Source of the DNA: Chryseobacterium shigense
GTDB lineage: Bacteria > Bacteroidota > Bacteroidia > Flavobacteriales > Weeksellaceae
NCBI RefSeq assembly: GCF_900156575.1
Contig: NZ_FTNY01000003.1
Span: 434,001 to 498,000 of the forward strand
Reading direction: 5' to 3'
Length of the DNA: 64,000 nucleotides
In this document: positions 16,809 through 24,666 of the stretch, one piece after another
How the letters are laid out: the number at the start of each line of letters is the position of its first letter
How positions within the stretch are numbered: position 1 is the first letter of the stretch
Made by a program: the position numbers and the translations under genes
Notes under the pieces: model-generated
Databases searched by the model: none
What the model saw: the letters and a program-made list of their open reading frames with translations, nothing else
What the model was told of the DNA's origin: nothing

Positions 16809-17552
16809 ATGATGAGAATAAAGTCTATATTGGTTTCTCAACCAGCGCCTAGTGAGTCTTCTCCATATCTGGATATAGCAAAGAAGGAAAAAATAAAGAT
16901 TGATTTCCGTCCTTTCATCCACGTCGAAGGAGCTGACAACAAAGAACTAAGAACACAGAAGATTGATCTGACGCAGTTTACTGGGATTATTTTCACCAGC
17001 AAAAATGCGATAGACCATTATTTCAGACTTGCCGAAGAGCTGCGTTTTTCAGTACCGGATACGATGAGATATATCTGTCAGTCTGAGGCAATTGCCAACT
17101 ATCTTCAGAAACATATTGTTTACAGAAAGAGAAAAATAAGTTTTGGGGAGAAAAACTTCGCAGATCTTCTGCCTCTATTTAAAAAATTCCCTGCTGAAAA
17201 GTATCTTCTGCCTTCTTCAGACGTCTTGAGTCCGGATATCGTGAAAACGATGGAGGCTTCCAATGTCGACTGGACAAGAGCGATCATGTACAGAACGGTA
17301 TGCAGTGATCTGACCGATATCAACGCTAAAGATTACGACATGCTGATCTTTTTCAGCCCGCAAGGAATTAAATCTTTGCAGCAGAACTTCCCGGATTTCA
17401 AACAGGAGGAAACCAAGATTGGTGTTTTCGGAAACACGACGATGGCAGCTGCGGAAGAAGCAGGCTTAAAGGTAGATCTTATGGCTCCTACAAAGGAAAC
17501 TCCGTCCATGACGATGGCCCTTGAAAAATACATTAAAGCGCTTCACAAATAG
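16809..17552 (+). CDS. hemD: Uroporphyrinogen-III synthase family protein
   Basis: A 247-residue protein of the HemD fold, which closes and inverts ring D of hydroxymethylbilane during tetrapyrrole synthesis. Family features are the N-terminal VSQPAPSESSPYLDIAKK, the segment TGIIFTSKNAIDHYF (about 58-72), LLPSSDVLSPDIV, and DMLIFFSPQGIKSLQQ, then IGVFGNTTMAAAEEAGL near the C-terminus. Sequence identity within this family is low, so the call rests on pattern and on the linked DUF4271 gene, a frequent neighbour in flavobacteria. Two ATGs (16809 and 16812) are possible. Confidence 0.85.
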   Translation: MMRIKSILVSQPAPSESSPYLDIAKKEKIKIDFRPFIHVEGADNKELRTQKIDLTQFTGIIFTSKNAIDHYFRLAEELRFSVPDTMRYICQSEAIANYLQKHIVYRKRKISFGEKNFADLLPLFKKFPAEKYLLPSSDVLSPDIVKTMEASNVDWTRAIMYRTVCSDLTDINAKDYDMLIFFSPQGIKSLQQNFPDFKQEETKIGVFGNTTMAAAEEAGLKVDLMAPTKETPSMTMALEKYIKALHK

Positions 17553-17575
17553 CCTTTACTACTTAAGATACAAAC

Positions 17576-17611
17576 AGCCGTCTTTTCGATCAGGAAAGAT
17601 GGCTTTTTTTT
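17576..17611 (+). terminator. Terminator after the hemD-like gene
   Basis: The stem AGCCGTCTTT with AAAGATGGCT (one G-U pair) is followed by eight Ts. It starts 24 bases after the stop. Confidence 0.8.
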
Positions 17612-17614
17612 AAC

Positions 17615-17622
17615 TAAATTTG
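17615..17622 (+). promoter_or_regulatory. Candidate -7 element upstream of oligopeptidase B
   Basis: TAAATTTG fits TAnnTTTG directly after the preceding terminator and would give a leader of about 100 bases. Confidence 0.35.
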
Positions 17623-17728
17623 AACGAAAATTAATATTGAATGAAACGTCCCTATAAAAACGATTCTCAGAAAAGAGAATAGATATAAGTACGTTCCATC
17701 CGCCTCAATAAAAACTTAAAATATTCGG

Positions 17729-19771
17729 ATGAAAGCTCCACAGGCAAAAAAAATAGAAAAAATACTAGAAATACACGGCGACAGAAGAACAGATAACTAC
17801 TTCTGGCTTAACGAAAGGGAAAACCCTGAAGTCATTAAATACCTTGAAGAGGAAAATGCTTACGAAGAGCTGATGATGAAAGAAACAGAAGCTTTTCAGG
17901 AAGAACTTTTCGAAGAAATGAAAGCCCGCTACAAAAAAGACGACGAGTCTCTCCCTTATTTCTTTAACGGATACTGGTATATTGTACGCTACGAAGAAGG
18001 AAAAGAATATCCTATCTTTTGCAGAAAGCACAAAAGCCTGGACAACGAGGAAGAAATTATTGTTGATGTTAATATATTAGCTGAAGGCGAAACTTATTTT
18101 GAAGTAGGAAGTGTTGCCGTTTCTCCTAATAATGAGCTGGTGTCCTTTTCATCAGACAATGTAAGCCGCAGGATTTATACCATCAATTTCAAAAATCTCA
18201 TTACAGGAGAAATTTTCTCAGACCAGATTCTTAATACTACTGGAAAAGCGGTGTGGGCGAATGACAACGAACATGTTTTCTACATCAGAAAAGATGAAAG
18301 TTTACGTGCTTTTCAGGTGTACAGACATAGGCTGGGTACAGATTCTTCAGAAGACATTTTGATCTTCCATGAAGAGGATGACACTTTTGATGTGAATGTT
18401 TTCAAGACAAAGTCGATGGAATATATTTTCATTGCAAGCTCCAGTACAATTTCTGACGAACACCGGTTCATTCCTTCTGACAATGTTTTTGCAGAATGGA
18501 AGATTATCCAGCCAAGAATAGACGATCTTGAATATTCGGTAGAACATTATGAAGATGAATTTTACATTATTACCAATGCAGACGACGCTATCAATTTCAA
18601 GATTGTAAAAACTAAAATCAATAACTGCGGAATGGAAAACTGGGTAGACGTTATTCCCCACCGTGCTGAAGTTCTTTTGGAAGGTTTTGAGATTTTCAGA
18701 GACTATCTGGTTCTTGAAGAGAGAGAAGAAGGATTATTGCAGATCAAAATTATTGACGAGAAAACTAAAGAATCTTATTATCTTCCTTTTTCTGATCCTA
18801 CCTATACGGCTTATATCGGGATCAATATGGAATTTGACACTGAAGTTCTCCGTTATGGCTATACTTCACTGACTCAACCAAGTTCAACGTATGAATACAA
18901 TCTAAAGGAGAAAACCACTCAGCTTCTGAAACAACAGGAAGTTCTTGGCGGGAAATTTATTCCTGAAAATTATATTTCAGAAAGAATCTGGGCAGCATCC
19001 AGAGATGGAGAAACAAGAATTCCTATCTCGCTGGTTTATCATAAAGACACCCAAAAATCTGCAGATACCCCATTGCTTTTATATGGATACGGAAGTTACG
19101 GACATACGGTAGATGCAAGTTTTTCCAATGTCAGACTTTCGATCTTAGACAGAGGGTTTATTTACGCTATCGCTCATATTCGTGGGGGAGAATATCTGGG
19201 AAGAGAATGGTATGAAGATGGGAAAATGCTGTTCAAAAAAAATACATTCTTCGATTTCATCGATGCAGGAAAGCATTTGATTCAGGAAAACTATACTTCA
19301 TCCCAACATATGTACGCCATGGGAGGAAGTGCCGGGGGACTTTTGGTAGGAGCCGTTGTGAATTATGAACCTAAGCTTTTTAACGGAATTGTTGCGCAGG
19401 TTCCCTTTGTAGATGTAGTGACTACAATGCTCGATGAAACGATTCCACTAACAACAGGGGAATATGATGAATGGGGAAATCCAAATGACAAAGAATATTA
19501 TCAGTACATGAAGGAATATTCGCCTTACGATAATGTTGAAGCGAAGGATTATCCGCACATGCTGATCACGACAGGTCTTCACGATTCGCAGGTACAATAT
19601 TGGGAACCGGCAAAATGGACTGCAAAATTGAGAGAATTAAAAACGGATGACCATCTTCTATTATTTAAAACAGATATGAGCTCAGGCCACGGTGGAGCAA
19701 GCGGAAGGTTTGAATCATTGAAGGAAGACGCGCTTGAATACGCATTTCTTTTAATGATTGACAGAAAATAA
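17729..19771 (+). CDS. S9A serine peptidase, oligopeptidase B type
   Basis: A 680-residue prolyl-oligopeptidase-family enzyme without a signal peptide, so cytoplasmic. The N-terminal 400 residues form the beta-propeller that limits access to short peptides. The alpha/beta hydrolase domain has GGSAGG with Ser534, Asp619 (GLHDSQVQYWEP) and His654 (SSGHGGASG). The GLHDSQV and GEYDEWGNPND segments point to oligopeptidase B, which cuts after basic residues, rather than to prolyl oligopeptidase. Its length is normal for the family. It is followed closely by two small genes of unknown function. Confidence 0.93.
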   Translation: MKAPQAKKIEKILEIHGDRRTDNYFWLNERENPEVIKYLEEENAYEELMMKETEAFQEELFEEMKARYKKDDESLPYFFNGYWYIVRYEEGKEYPIFCRKHKSLDNEEEIIVDVNILAEGETYFEVGSVAVSPNNELVSFSSDNVSRRIYTINFKNLITGEIFSDQILNTTGKAVWANDNEHVFYIRKDESLRAFQVYRHRLGTDSSEDILIFHEEDDTFDVNVFKTKSMEYIFIASSSTISDEHRFIPSDNVFAEWKIIQPRIDDLEYSVEHYEDEFYIITNADDAINFKIVKTKINNCGMENWVDVIPHRAEVLLEGFEIFRDYLVLEEREEGLLQIKIIDEKTKESYYLPFSDPTYTAYIGINMEFDTEVLRYGYTSLTQPSSTYEYNLKEKTTQLLKQQEVLGGKFIPENYISERIWAASRDGETRIPISLVYHKDTQKSADTPLLLYGYGSYGHTVDASFSNVRLSILDRGFIYAIAHIRGGEYLGREWYEDGKMLFKKNTFFDFIDAGKHLIQENYTSSQHMYAMGGSAGGLLVGAVVNYEPKLFNGIVAQVPFVDVVTTMLDETIPLTTGEYDEWGNPNDKEYYQYMKEYSPYDNVEAKDYPHMLITTGLHDSQVQYWEPAKWTAKLRELKTDDHLLLFKTDMSSGHGGASGRFESLKEDALEYAFLLMIDRK

Positions 19772-19804
19772 CTTTAATTTTTTTTCAACTTTAAAAACAA
19801 AATC

Positions 19805-19978
19805 ATGTTATTGCTAACGTTCCTTGCCATAGCCATCATTTATTATCTAATACAAAATGATAAAATCAGAAAGGCAGAAAAGCGAGAAATTTTTAAAGAA
19901 AAACAAGAAGAAAAACGGCAACAGCTTCTTGAAAAGGCAAGAGAAGAAGATGCAAAAAAAGCTAAAGAAAGTAAATGA
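19805..19978 (+). CDS. Small single-span membrane protein (57 residues)
   Basis: A short ORF, easily missed, that encodes an N-terminal membrane segment (LLLTFLAIAIIYYLI) and then a highly charged, helical tail rich in Lys, Glu, Gln and Arg, ending in KKAKESK. Its stop overlaps the next gene's ATG by four bases (ATGA at 19975-19978), the hallmark of translational coupling, which argues that it is a real gene. It starts 33 bases after the oligopeptidase gene. No family is recognised. It may be an inner-membrane anchor or adaptor, but this is only suggested by the shape. Confidence 0.72.
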   Translation: MLLLTFLAIAIIYYLIQNDKIRKAEKREIFKEKQEEKRQQLLEKAREEDAKKAKESK

Positions 19979-20325
19979 CAACAATTATGAACGAATCTGA
20001 ATACTGGCAAAAAATAGAACAGTTCTTTATAGACAATTTTGATACTGAAAAAAATCCTCCGATTGAGACCCTTTTGTTTCTGATCGGACTGCAGGAGCTT
20101 GGAAGCGGCCAGCAAAAATACACCAAAGAAGACAAGGTCAATTTGATCCACATTGCGGTATGCAGGCTATTGGAACCATTCGGGTATTATAAGTTTACCC
20201 ATTATGAAGACGGCTGGCCACAGTATGACACCCTGGAGGCTCTCCCGGAGCTAAGACCCAATGAGCAGTCTCTGCTGATGAAAAAAGCGATTATACAGTA
20301 TTTTCAGGAAGAAGAACTGATTTGA
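19975..20325 (+). CDS. Conserved hypothetical protein
   Basis: A 116-residue acidic, soluble protein with no signal peptide. Recognisable stretches are PPIETLLFLIGLQELGSG (residues about 28-45), HIAVCRLLEPFGYYKF, and the closing PNEQSLLMKKAIIQYFQEEE. I do not recognise a named family. It overlaps the upstream 57-residue membrane protein gene by ATGA, so the two are probably made together. A strong terminator follows after 22 bases. Confidence 0.75.
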   Translation: MTTIMNESEYWQKIEQFFIDNFDTEKNPPIETLLFLIGLQELGSGQQKYTKEDKVNLIHIAVCRLLEPFGYYKFTHYEDGWPQYDTLEALPELRPNEQSLLMKKAIIQYFQEEELI

Positions 20326-20347
20326 TGCACACAACATAAAATTTGAT

Positions 20348-20378
20348 AAAGACGGGCTCTTCGCCCGTCTTTTCTTTT
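20348..20378 (+). terminator. Terminator after the conserved hypothetical gene
   Basis: A perfect stem, AAAGACGGGC with GCCCGTCTTT, has a 5-base loop and a T-rich tail. Confidence 0.85.
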
Positions 20379-20422
20379 ACAAGGAATAATAGGCAGATAA
20401 TGATAGCCTTTTCAAATTTTTT

Positions 20423-20914
20423 CTATGACTCCTTGAGAATATCCTCCAGCTGAGTCAGCCCCATCTTAAAGCCCTCCTCAAAACCCATTTCCAGTTGTTG
20501 TTTCATGGCTTCCGGTGAAGGAAAATGAATATTGATGGTCACTTTTGTTCCTTCCTCTACACCAGTAAACCCAAACAGCCATTTCGATTGTGCAAAATCT
20601 TCATTGATGTTCCCTTTTTCATCGCAGAAGGCATCAGTTCCGTCAAAGCTTCTGTGCTCAGTGATTTCACCGTATTTTACCTGTCCGTACATTCTTTCAC
20701 CATCCGGTCCTGCCATTGCATAATGCCAGATTCCATCCTCTATAAAATCCTGTTGCACAGTCTCACATTTCCAGGGTTTTGGAGCCCACCACTGATCCAA
20801 CAATTCGGATTGGGTAAAATAATTCCACACTTTTGAAACATCAGCGTCATAAATTTTCATGACATAGACACTGTTCAAATCAAAATCTTTGTTAAAAATG
20901 ATGGTAGATTCCAT
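20423..20914 (-). CDS. SRPBCC/AHSA1 domain protein
   Basis: A 163-residue protein of the START-like SRPBCC superfamily, AHSA1 (activator of Hsp90 homologue) branch. It shows the typical N-terminal VMKIYDADVSKVWNYFTQSE and LLDQWWAPKPW, followed by DGIWHYAMAGPDGERMYG and a C-terminal helix (GFEEGFKMGLTQLEDIL). Such proteins have a hydrophobic ligand cavity, but the ligand is rarely known. The ATG at 20914 (MESTIIF) is preferred over an upstream TTG. It stands alone and converges on the preceding gene. Confidence 0.85.
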   Translation of the reverse strand: MESTIIFNKDFDLNSVYVMKIYDADVSKVWNYFTQSELLDQWWAPKPWKCETVQQDFIEDGIWHYAMAGPDGERMYGQVKYGEITEHRSFDGTDAFCDEKGNINEDFAQSKWLFGFTGVEEGTKVTINIHFPSPEAMKQQLEMGFEEGFKMGLTQLEDILKES

Positions 20915-21114
20915 AGCAGTTATTTTTAACAAAGCTAGCTATTTTATCAGTTCACAGGACTTTCCATAGGACAAGTAATTTATAATTCATAAATAAATGT
21001 TAAAAAACTCCCTTTTAAGAGAAATTAAACAATTTTTTGGCTCGTTTTTTGTTTATCAAGTCTTAAAATAATTAATTTTAACATTCATTTTTTTACAACA
21101 TATAAAAACAAGTA

Positions 21115-22662
21115 ATGAATAACAAATTCATCCCAATAATTTCAGTGTTTATGACGATCTCACTGATTGTCTTTGTTACGCTCCAATTTTATTGGCTGAA
21201 AGGTTATTACGGTGCCCTGGAGCAGGAATTTTCGAATAAAGTATATTCTGCTTTAGAAAATACTGCAAAAAATATTGAAGAAATTGAGGCAGATAAATAC
21301 CTGAACCAAAATTATAAAAATCTGAGAAGCAGTATTCTTGCCAATAAGGATCAACCTTCCTTAACAACGATTCAACAGGTAGAAGATTCGGGTACCCAAC
21401 GCCAGATCATCTATTCCAAAAATATTATCTCAAAAACCCAGCTTCCCATCTCTCCGAAAGGGGACTCTATCAAGCTGACGACTTTATATACTGACAATGC
21501 GGCTTACAAAGTAAAAAAAGACACAACAAACCGCGAACTCCTTACCACAGAAATTAACAACGATATTGAAAATGGTGATTATGCTGTAAAAGAATTTGTA
21601 AAGGTACTCAGCACCAATCTTCCTATTGCTAAAAGAGTGGATGCCACTATTCTTGATTCTGTGATCGCAAGGGAGTTGAAAATAAAAGGAATTACGGCGA
21701 AATTCGGGTATGGAGTCATCGACAAGAATAACAAACTCACAGGGGTCGTCAATAAAGCATACAAAGAGAAAAAAGATAACAATACCTACAGCTACCCTCT
21801 CTTTACGGATGTGAAAAACCGGACTTTATACAGTCTGGCTTTGGTGTTTCCTAAAAAAGAGTATTCTCTTGCTATGAACAACTGGCCGATGCTCTTAGGA
21901 ACCTTCCTGTCTTTATTGACCATTCTGGGAATTTATATTATTTCCATTAATTACATGATGAGGCAGAAAAAACTGGCGGAAGTAAAGACAGATTTCATCA
22001 ACAACATGTCTCACGAGTTTAAAACGCCACTGGCCACCATTTCCGTTGCAACAGATTCTTTAGCCAATGATAAAATTGCCACCAACCCCGAGAAGGTTAA
22101 ATACTACTCGGAACTCATCAAGCAGGAAAACTTAAGGATGAAAAAGCAGGTGGAAAACGTACTGAATATGTCCAAGCTTGAAAGAAACGAGGTAGAGCTG
22201 TTCTTAAAGGAAACTAACGTACGTGAACTGATCAAAAGAACCACAGAATCTTTTAATCTGATTGTAAAACAGAGAAACGGTTCGCTTACGCAGGAATTCA
22301 ATGCAACGAATTATACATTCAAAATAGATGAATTCCATATCTCAAATATGCTGGTGAATTTATTGGATAATGCCAACAAATACTCTCCTGATGCGCCTGA
22401 GATTCATGTGAAAACAAGAAATGAAGGAAACTGGTATGTCATCGAAATCTCAGACAAAGGAATGGGAATGGAAACCGAGAATAAGACCAAAATATTTGAA
22501 AAATTCTTCAGGGAAGAGACCGGGAACATCCACAATGTAAAAGGACAGGGGCTGGGACTTTCTTACGTGAAGAAAATTGCAGAACTACACAAAGGACAGA
22601 TCATCGTAGATTCCCACAAAGACAAAGGAAGTACGTTTACGATCAAACTGCCGATGAGCTAA
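21115..22662 (+). CDS. Sensor histidine kinase
   Basis: A 515-residue membrane kinase. A membrane segment at about 8-28 and a second at about 258-280 (LLGTFLSLLTILGIYIIS) bracket a periplasmic sensor of some 230 residues. The HisKA domain has the phospho-acceptor His300 in NMSHEFKTPLATIS. The ATPase domain shows LLDNANKYSPDAP (N box), DKGMGM and GQGLGLSYVKKI. No HAMP domain is obvious. The response regulator gene follows 135 bases later. Kinase-before-regulator order and the sensor layout recall Bacteroides RprX, but the signal is unknown. A metal-related locus lies downstream. Confidence 0.9.
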   Translation: MNNKFIPIISVFMTISLIVFVTLQFYWLKGYYGALEQEFSNKVYSALENTAKNIEEIEADKYLNQNYKNLRSSILANKDQPSLTTIQQVEDSGTQRQIIYSKNIISKTQLPISPKGDSIKLTTLYTDNAAYKVKKDTTNRELLTTEINNDIENGDYAVKEFVKVLSTNLPIAKRVDATILDSVIARELKIKGITAKFGYGVIDKNNKLTGVVNKAYKEKKDNNTYSYPLFTDVKNRTLYSLALVFPKKEYSLAMNNWPMLLGTFLSLLTILGIYIISINYMMRQKKLAEVKTDFINNMSHEFKTPLATISVATDSLANDKIATNPEKVKYYSELIKQENLRMKKQVENVLNMSKLERNEVELFLKETNVRELIKRTTESFNLIVKQRNGSLTQEFNATNYTFKIDEFHISNMLVNLLDNANKYSPDAPEIHVKTRNEGNWYVIEISDKGMGMETENKTKIFEKFFREETGNIHNVKGQGLGLSYVKKIAELHKGQIIVDSHKDKGSTFTIKLPMS

Positions 22663-22797
22663 ATGATAAGTGAAAAGAGATCAATGATCAGATTACATTG
22701 ATCGATTATAAAATATAAAAACCAATAACAAAATATAGAAGATAGAGTGAGAACGTTCATTCTTAATTTTTAATCATTAATTTTAATTATTAAAATC

Positions 22798-23484
22798 ATG
22801 AGCAACAGAATATTATTAGTAGAAGACGATCAGAGTTTCGGGGCGGTGCTGAAGGATTATTTGACCATCAATAATTTTGAAGTCAACCTTGCTACAGATG
22901 GAGAACAGGGCTTGAAAGAATTTACAGAAAATGAATTTGACATCTGTATTTTCGATGTAATGATGCCTAAGAAAGATGGGTTTTCATTAGCTGAGGACGT
23001 AAAAAAAATCGATAAAAACACACCAATTATATTCCTTACGGCAAGAAATATGAGAGAAGACATCCTTAAAGGTTACCAACTGGGAGCGGATGACTATATT
23101 ACCAAGCCGTTTGATACAGAACTTCTTTTATACAAGATCAAAGCGATCCTGCAGAGAAGCTCTACTTTGGAGAATGAAGAGCAGGAGCAGTTCAAGATCA
23201 GTAATATTTTCTTCGACTCTATGCTGAGACAGTTGAAAGTAGGCGATAAGGAATATAAACTTTCTCCAAAAGAAAATGAATTATTAAAACTTCTTTGCAT
23301 TCACAGAAATGATTTCATGCCGAGAGATCTTGCTTTAAGAAAGATCTGGAAAAAGGAGAATTACTTTACCGCAAGAAGTATGGACGTGTATATTGCGAAA
23401 CTTCGTAAGCTGTTAAAAGATGACGAAGGATTGGAAATTATCAATGTTCACGGAGAAGGATTTAGACTTTTAGTTAAAAATTAG
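22798..23484 (+). CDS. OmpR-family response regulator
   Basis: A 228-residue regulator. The receiver domain (1-120) carries the acidic pair at 10-11, phospho-acceptor Asp53 (CIFDVMMPKKDG) and the conserved lysine in DYITKPFD. The C-terminal winged helix (about 130-226) has LSPKENELLKLL and ARSMDVYIAKLRKLL. It forms a two-component system with the kinase just upstream and is RprY-like in arrangement. A hairpin terminator follows. Its targets cannot be read, but the lipoprotein, Cys-rich protein and HMA-TonB receptor genes directly downstream are candidates. Confidence 0.92.
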   Translation: MSNRILLVEDDQSFGAVLKDYLTINNFEVNLATDGEQGLKEFTENEFDICIFDVMMPKKDGFSLAEDVKKIDKNTPIIFLTARNMREDILKGYQLGADDYITKPFDTELLLYKIKAILQRSSTLENEEQEQFKISNIFFDSMLRQLKVGDKEYKLSPKENELLKLLCIHRNDFMPRDLALRKIWKKENYFTARSMDVYIAKLRKLLKDDEGLEIINVHGEGFRLLVKN

Positions 23485-23507
23485 TTCTAAAACTATATTA
23501 TAAATAT

Positions 23508-23549
23508 AAAATTAGCAAAACAATTAAAAATGTTTTGCTAATTTTGTTT
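23508..23549 (+). terminator. Terminator after the response regulator
   Basis: A perfect 15-bp stem, AAAATTAGCAAAACA with TGTTTTGCTAATTTT (loop of 8), with Ts following. The right arm also contains the -7 box of the next gene. Confidence 0.8.
23539..23546 (+). promoter_or_regulatory. -7 element inside the terminator arm
   Basis: TAATTTTG lies in the 3' arm of the terminator and 17 bases before the ATG at 23564, so terminator and promoter overlap. Confidence 0.45.
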
Positions 23550-23563
23550 CATACCGATTGGAT

Positions 23564-24220
23564 ATGAAAAATACATTCTTAGGCGTTATCGCCATTTCCT
23601 TGTTAGCCGTTTCATGCAATAAAGACGAAAAAGCTACTTATTTAAAAGAAGAAGCAGGCGTTCAGCAGCCTAATGTGGCAGTCAACTCAGCTCCGAAAGC
23701 TTCTCTGATGGAACAAGCTGGCATTCAATCTAAGCCTAATCTTACCGCCGTAGCGGCCCCCGCAGGAGCAATGAATCCTCCGCACGGACAGCCAGGCCAC
23801 AGATGCGATATCCCGGTAGGACAACCTCTGAATGGAAGCCCTGCACCAGGACAGGCAGCTCCCCAAAATGTGGCAGTCAATGCCAACAATGCCATTAAAA
23901 TAGATCCTAACTCTATGTCGCCTGGAAAAGTAGCGATCGATACCAATGGAAAGCAAGTGAAAACAGCTCCCGGTATGAATCCTCCACACGGACAACCAGG
24001 TCACCGATGTGATATTCCGGTAGGTCAGCCCTTAAACAGCAAACCAGCCCCTGCACCGGCGGCTACAGCTGTACCGGCAACACAACCCGTTCAAAGTGCA
24101 CAAAACGTTCCCGGTCCGGTAACCGCACCAGCTCCAACGGGTCCAAAACCTAAACTGAATCCCGCACACGGAGAACCTTGGCACAACTGTGCTTTAAAAG
24201 TTGGTGATCCTTTGTCATAA
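23564..24220 (+). CDS. Lipoprotein with three HGxPxHxC repeats
   Basis: A 218-residue lipoprotein: the signal peptide ends at LLAVSC (lipidated Cys18). The ATG at 23564 is used rather than the TTG two codons earlier. The mature chain is low in complexity (Pro, Ala, Asn, Gln). It carries three copies of a motif: NPPHGQPGHRCDIPVGQPL near residues 71-89 and 139-157, and the diverged NPAHGEPWHNCALKVGDPL near 199-217. Each has two His and one Cys in a fixed frame, which suggests metal (perhaps copper) or heme binding. No enzyme domain is visible. The next two genes encode a Cys-rich protein and an HMA-domain receptor. Confidence 0.75.
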   Translation: MKNTFLGVIAISLLAVSCNKDEKATYLKEEAGVQQPNVAVNSAPKASLMEQAGIQSKPNLTAVAAPAGAMNPPHGQPGHRCDIPVGQPLNGSPAPGQAAPQNVAVNANNAIKIDPNSMSPGKVAIDTNGKQVKTAPGMNPPHGQPGHRCDIPVGQPLNSKPAPAPAATAVPATQPVQSAQNVPGPVTAPAPTGPKPKLNPAHGEPWHNCALKVGDPLS

Positions 24221-24226
24221 TTTTTG

Positions 24227-24234
24227 TATTTTTG
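24227..24234 (+). promoter_or_regulatory. -7 element abutting a start codon
   Basis: TATTTTTG ends 5 bases before the ATG at 24240, with a TTG 23 bases upstream (24201-24203). The transcript would be leaderless or nearly so. Confidence 0.45.
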
Positions 24235-24239
24235 CAGAG

Positions 24240-24599
24240 ATGAAGCTGTTTCACATTCTTGCAGTTATTTTTTGTCTAGGAATTTTTTTAGTTCCTAAAG
24301 GCAGCTTCTACTCTCAATCCATGAAAGATACTTGTTGCCAAAACAAGACTGAAAAAAGCGACTGCTGTAAAAATAAAACAGAAAAAAACAGCCAACACGG
24401 CAAAACAAAGTCTTCATGCAGTGACGATTGCTGCTCAACGTGCGTTGCATGCTATACTTATATAGAAACTCCTTTTTCAAAAAATTTACATTTTGAACTG
24501 TCTTACTACAAAGCCAGTAAGAATCCTCAGTTTCAATATTCACCACCTCATTTATCAGACCGTTTAAAAGAGATCTGGCAACCGCCCAAGATAGGTTAA
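24240..24599 (+). CDS. Small exported Cys-rich protein
   Basis: A 119-residue protein with an N-terminal hydrophobic signal segment (residues 4-18). Nine cysteines follow in 40 residues: CC at 32-33, CC at 42-43, C60, CC at 64-65, C68 and C71, interspersed with Lys, Thr and Asn. The C-terminal third ends in SPPHLSDRLKEIWQPPKIG, a Pro-rich tail seen in small proteins encoded beside TonB receptors. The cysteine density suggests binding of a soft metal such as copper or zinc. The ATG at 24240 is chosen because the 13 upstream codons overlap the lipoprotein gene and have no signal character. Function unknown. Confidence 0.7.
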   Translation: MKLFHILAVIFCLGIFLVPKGSFYSQSMKDTCCQNKTEKSDCCKNKTEKNSQHGKTKSSCSDDCCSTCVACYTYIETPFSKNLHFELSYYKASKNPQFQYSPPHLSDRLKEIWQPPKIG

Positions 24600-24666
24600 T
24601 TCTCAAACAGTGAGTCCGTTAAGCATTTTAATGGACCGTTTATAATTAATCAAAACTTTTAAACAA

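Noticed and set aside
23687..24004. Two overlapping minus-strand ORFs in the repeat lipoprotein gene
   Set aside because: They arise from the complement of the Pro/His/Gly repeats. No start context or family supports them.
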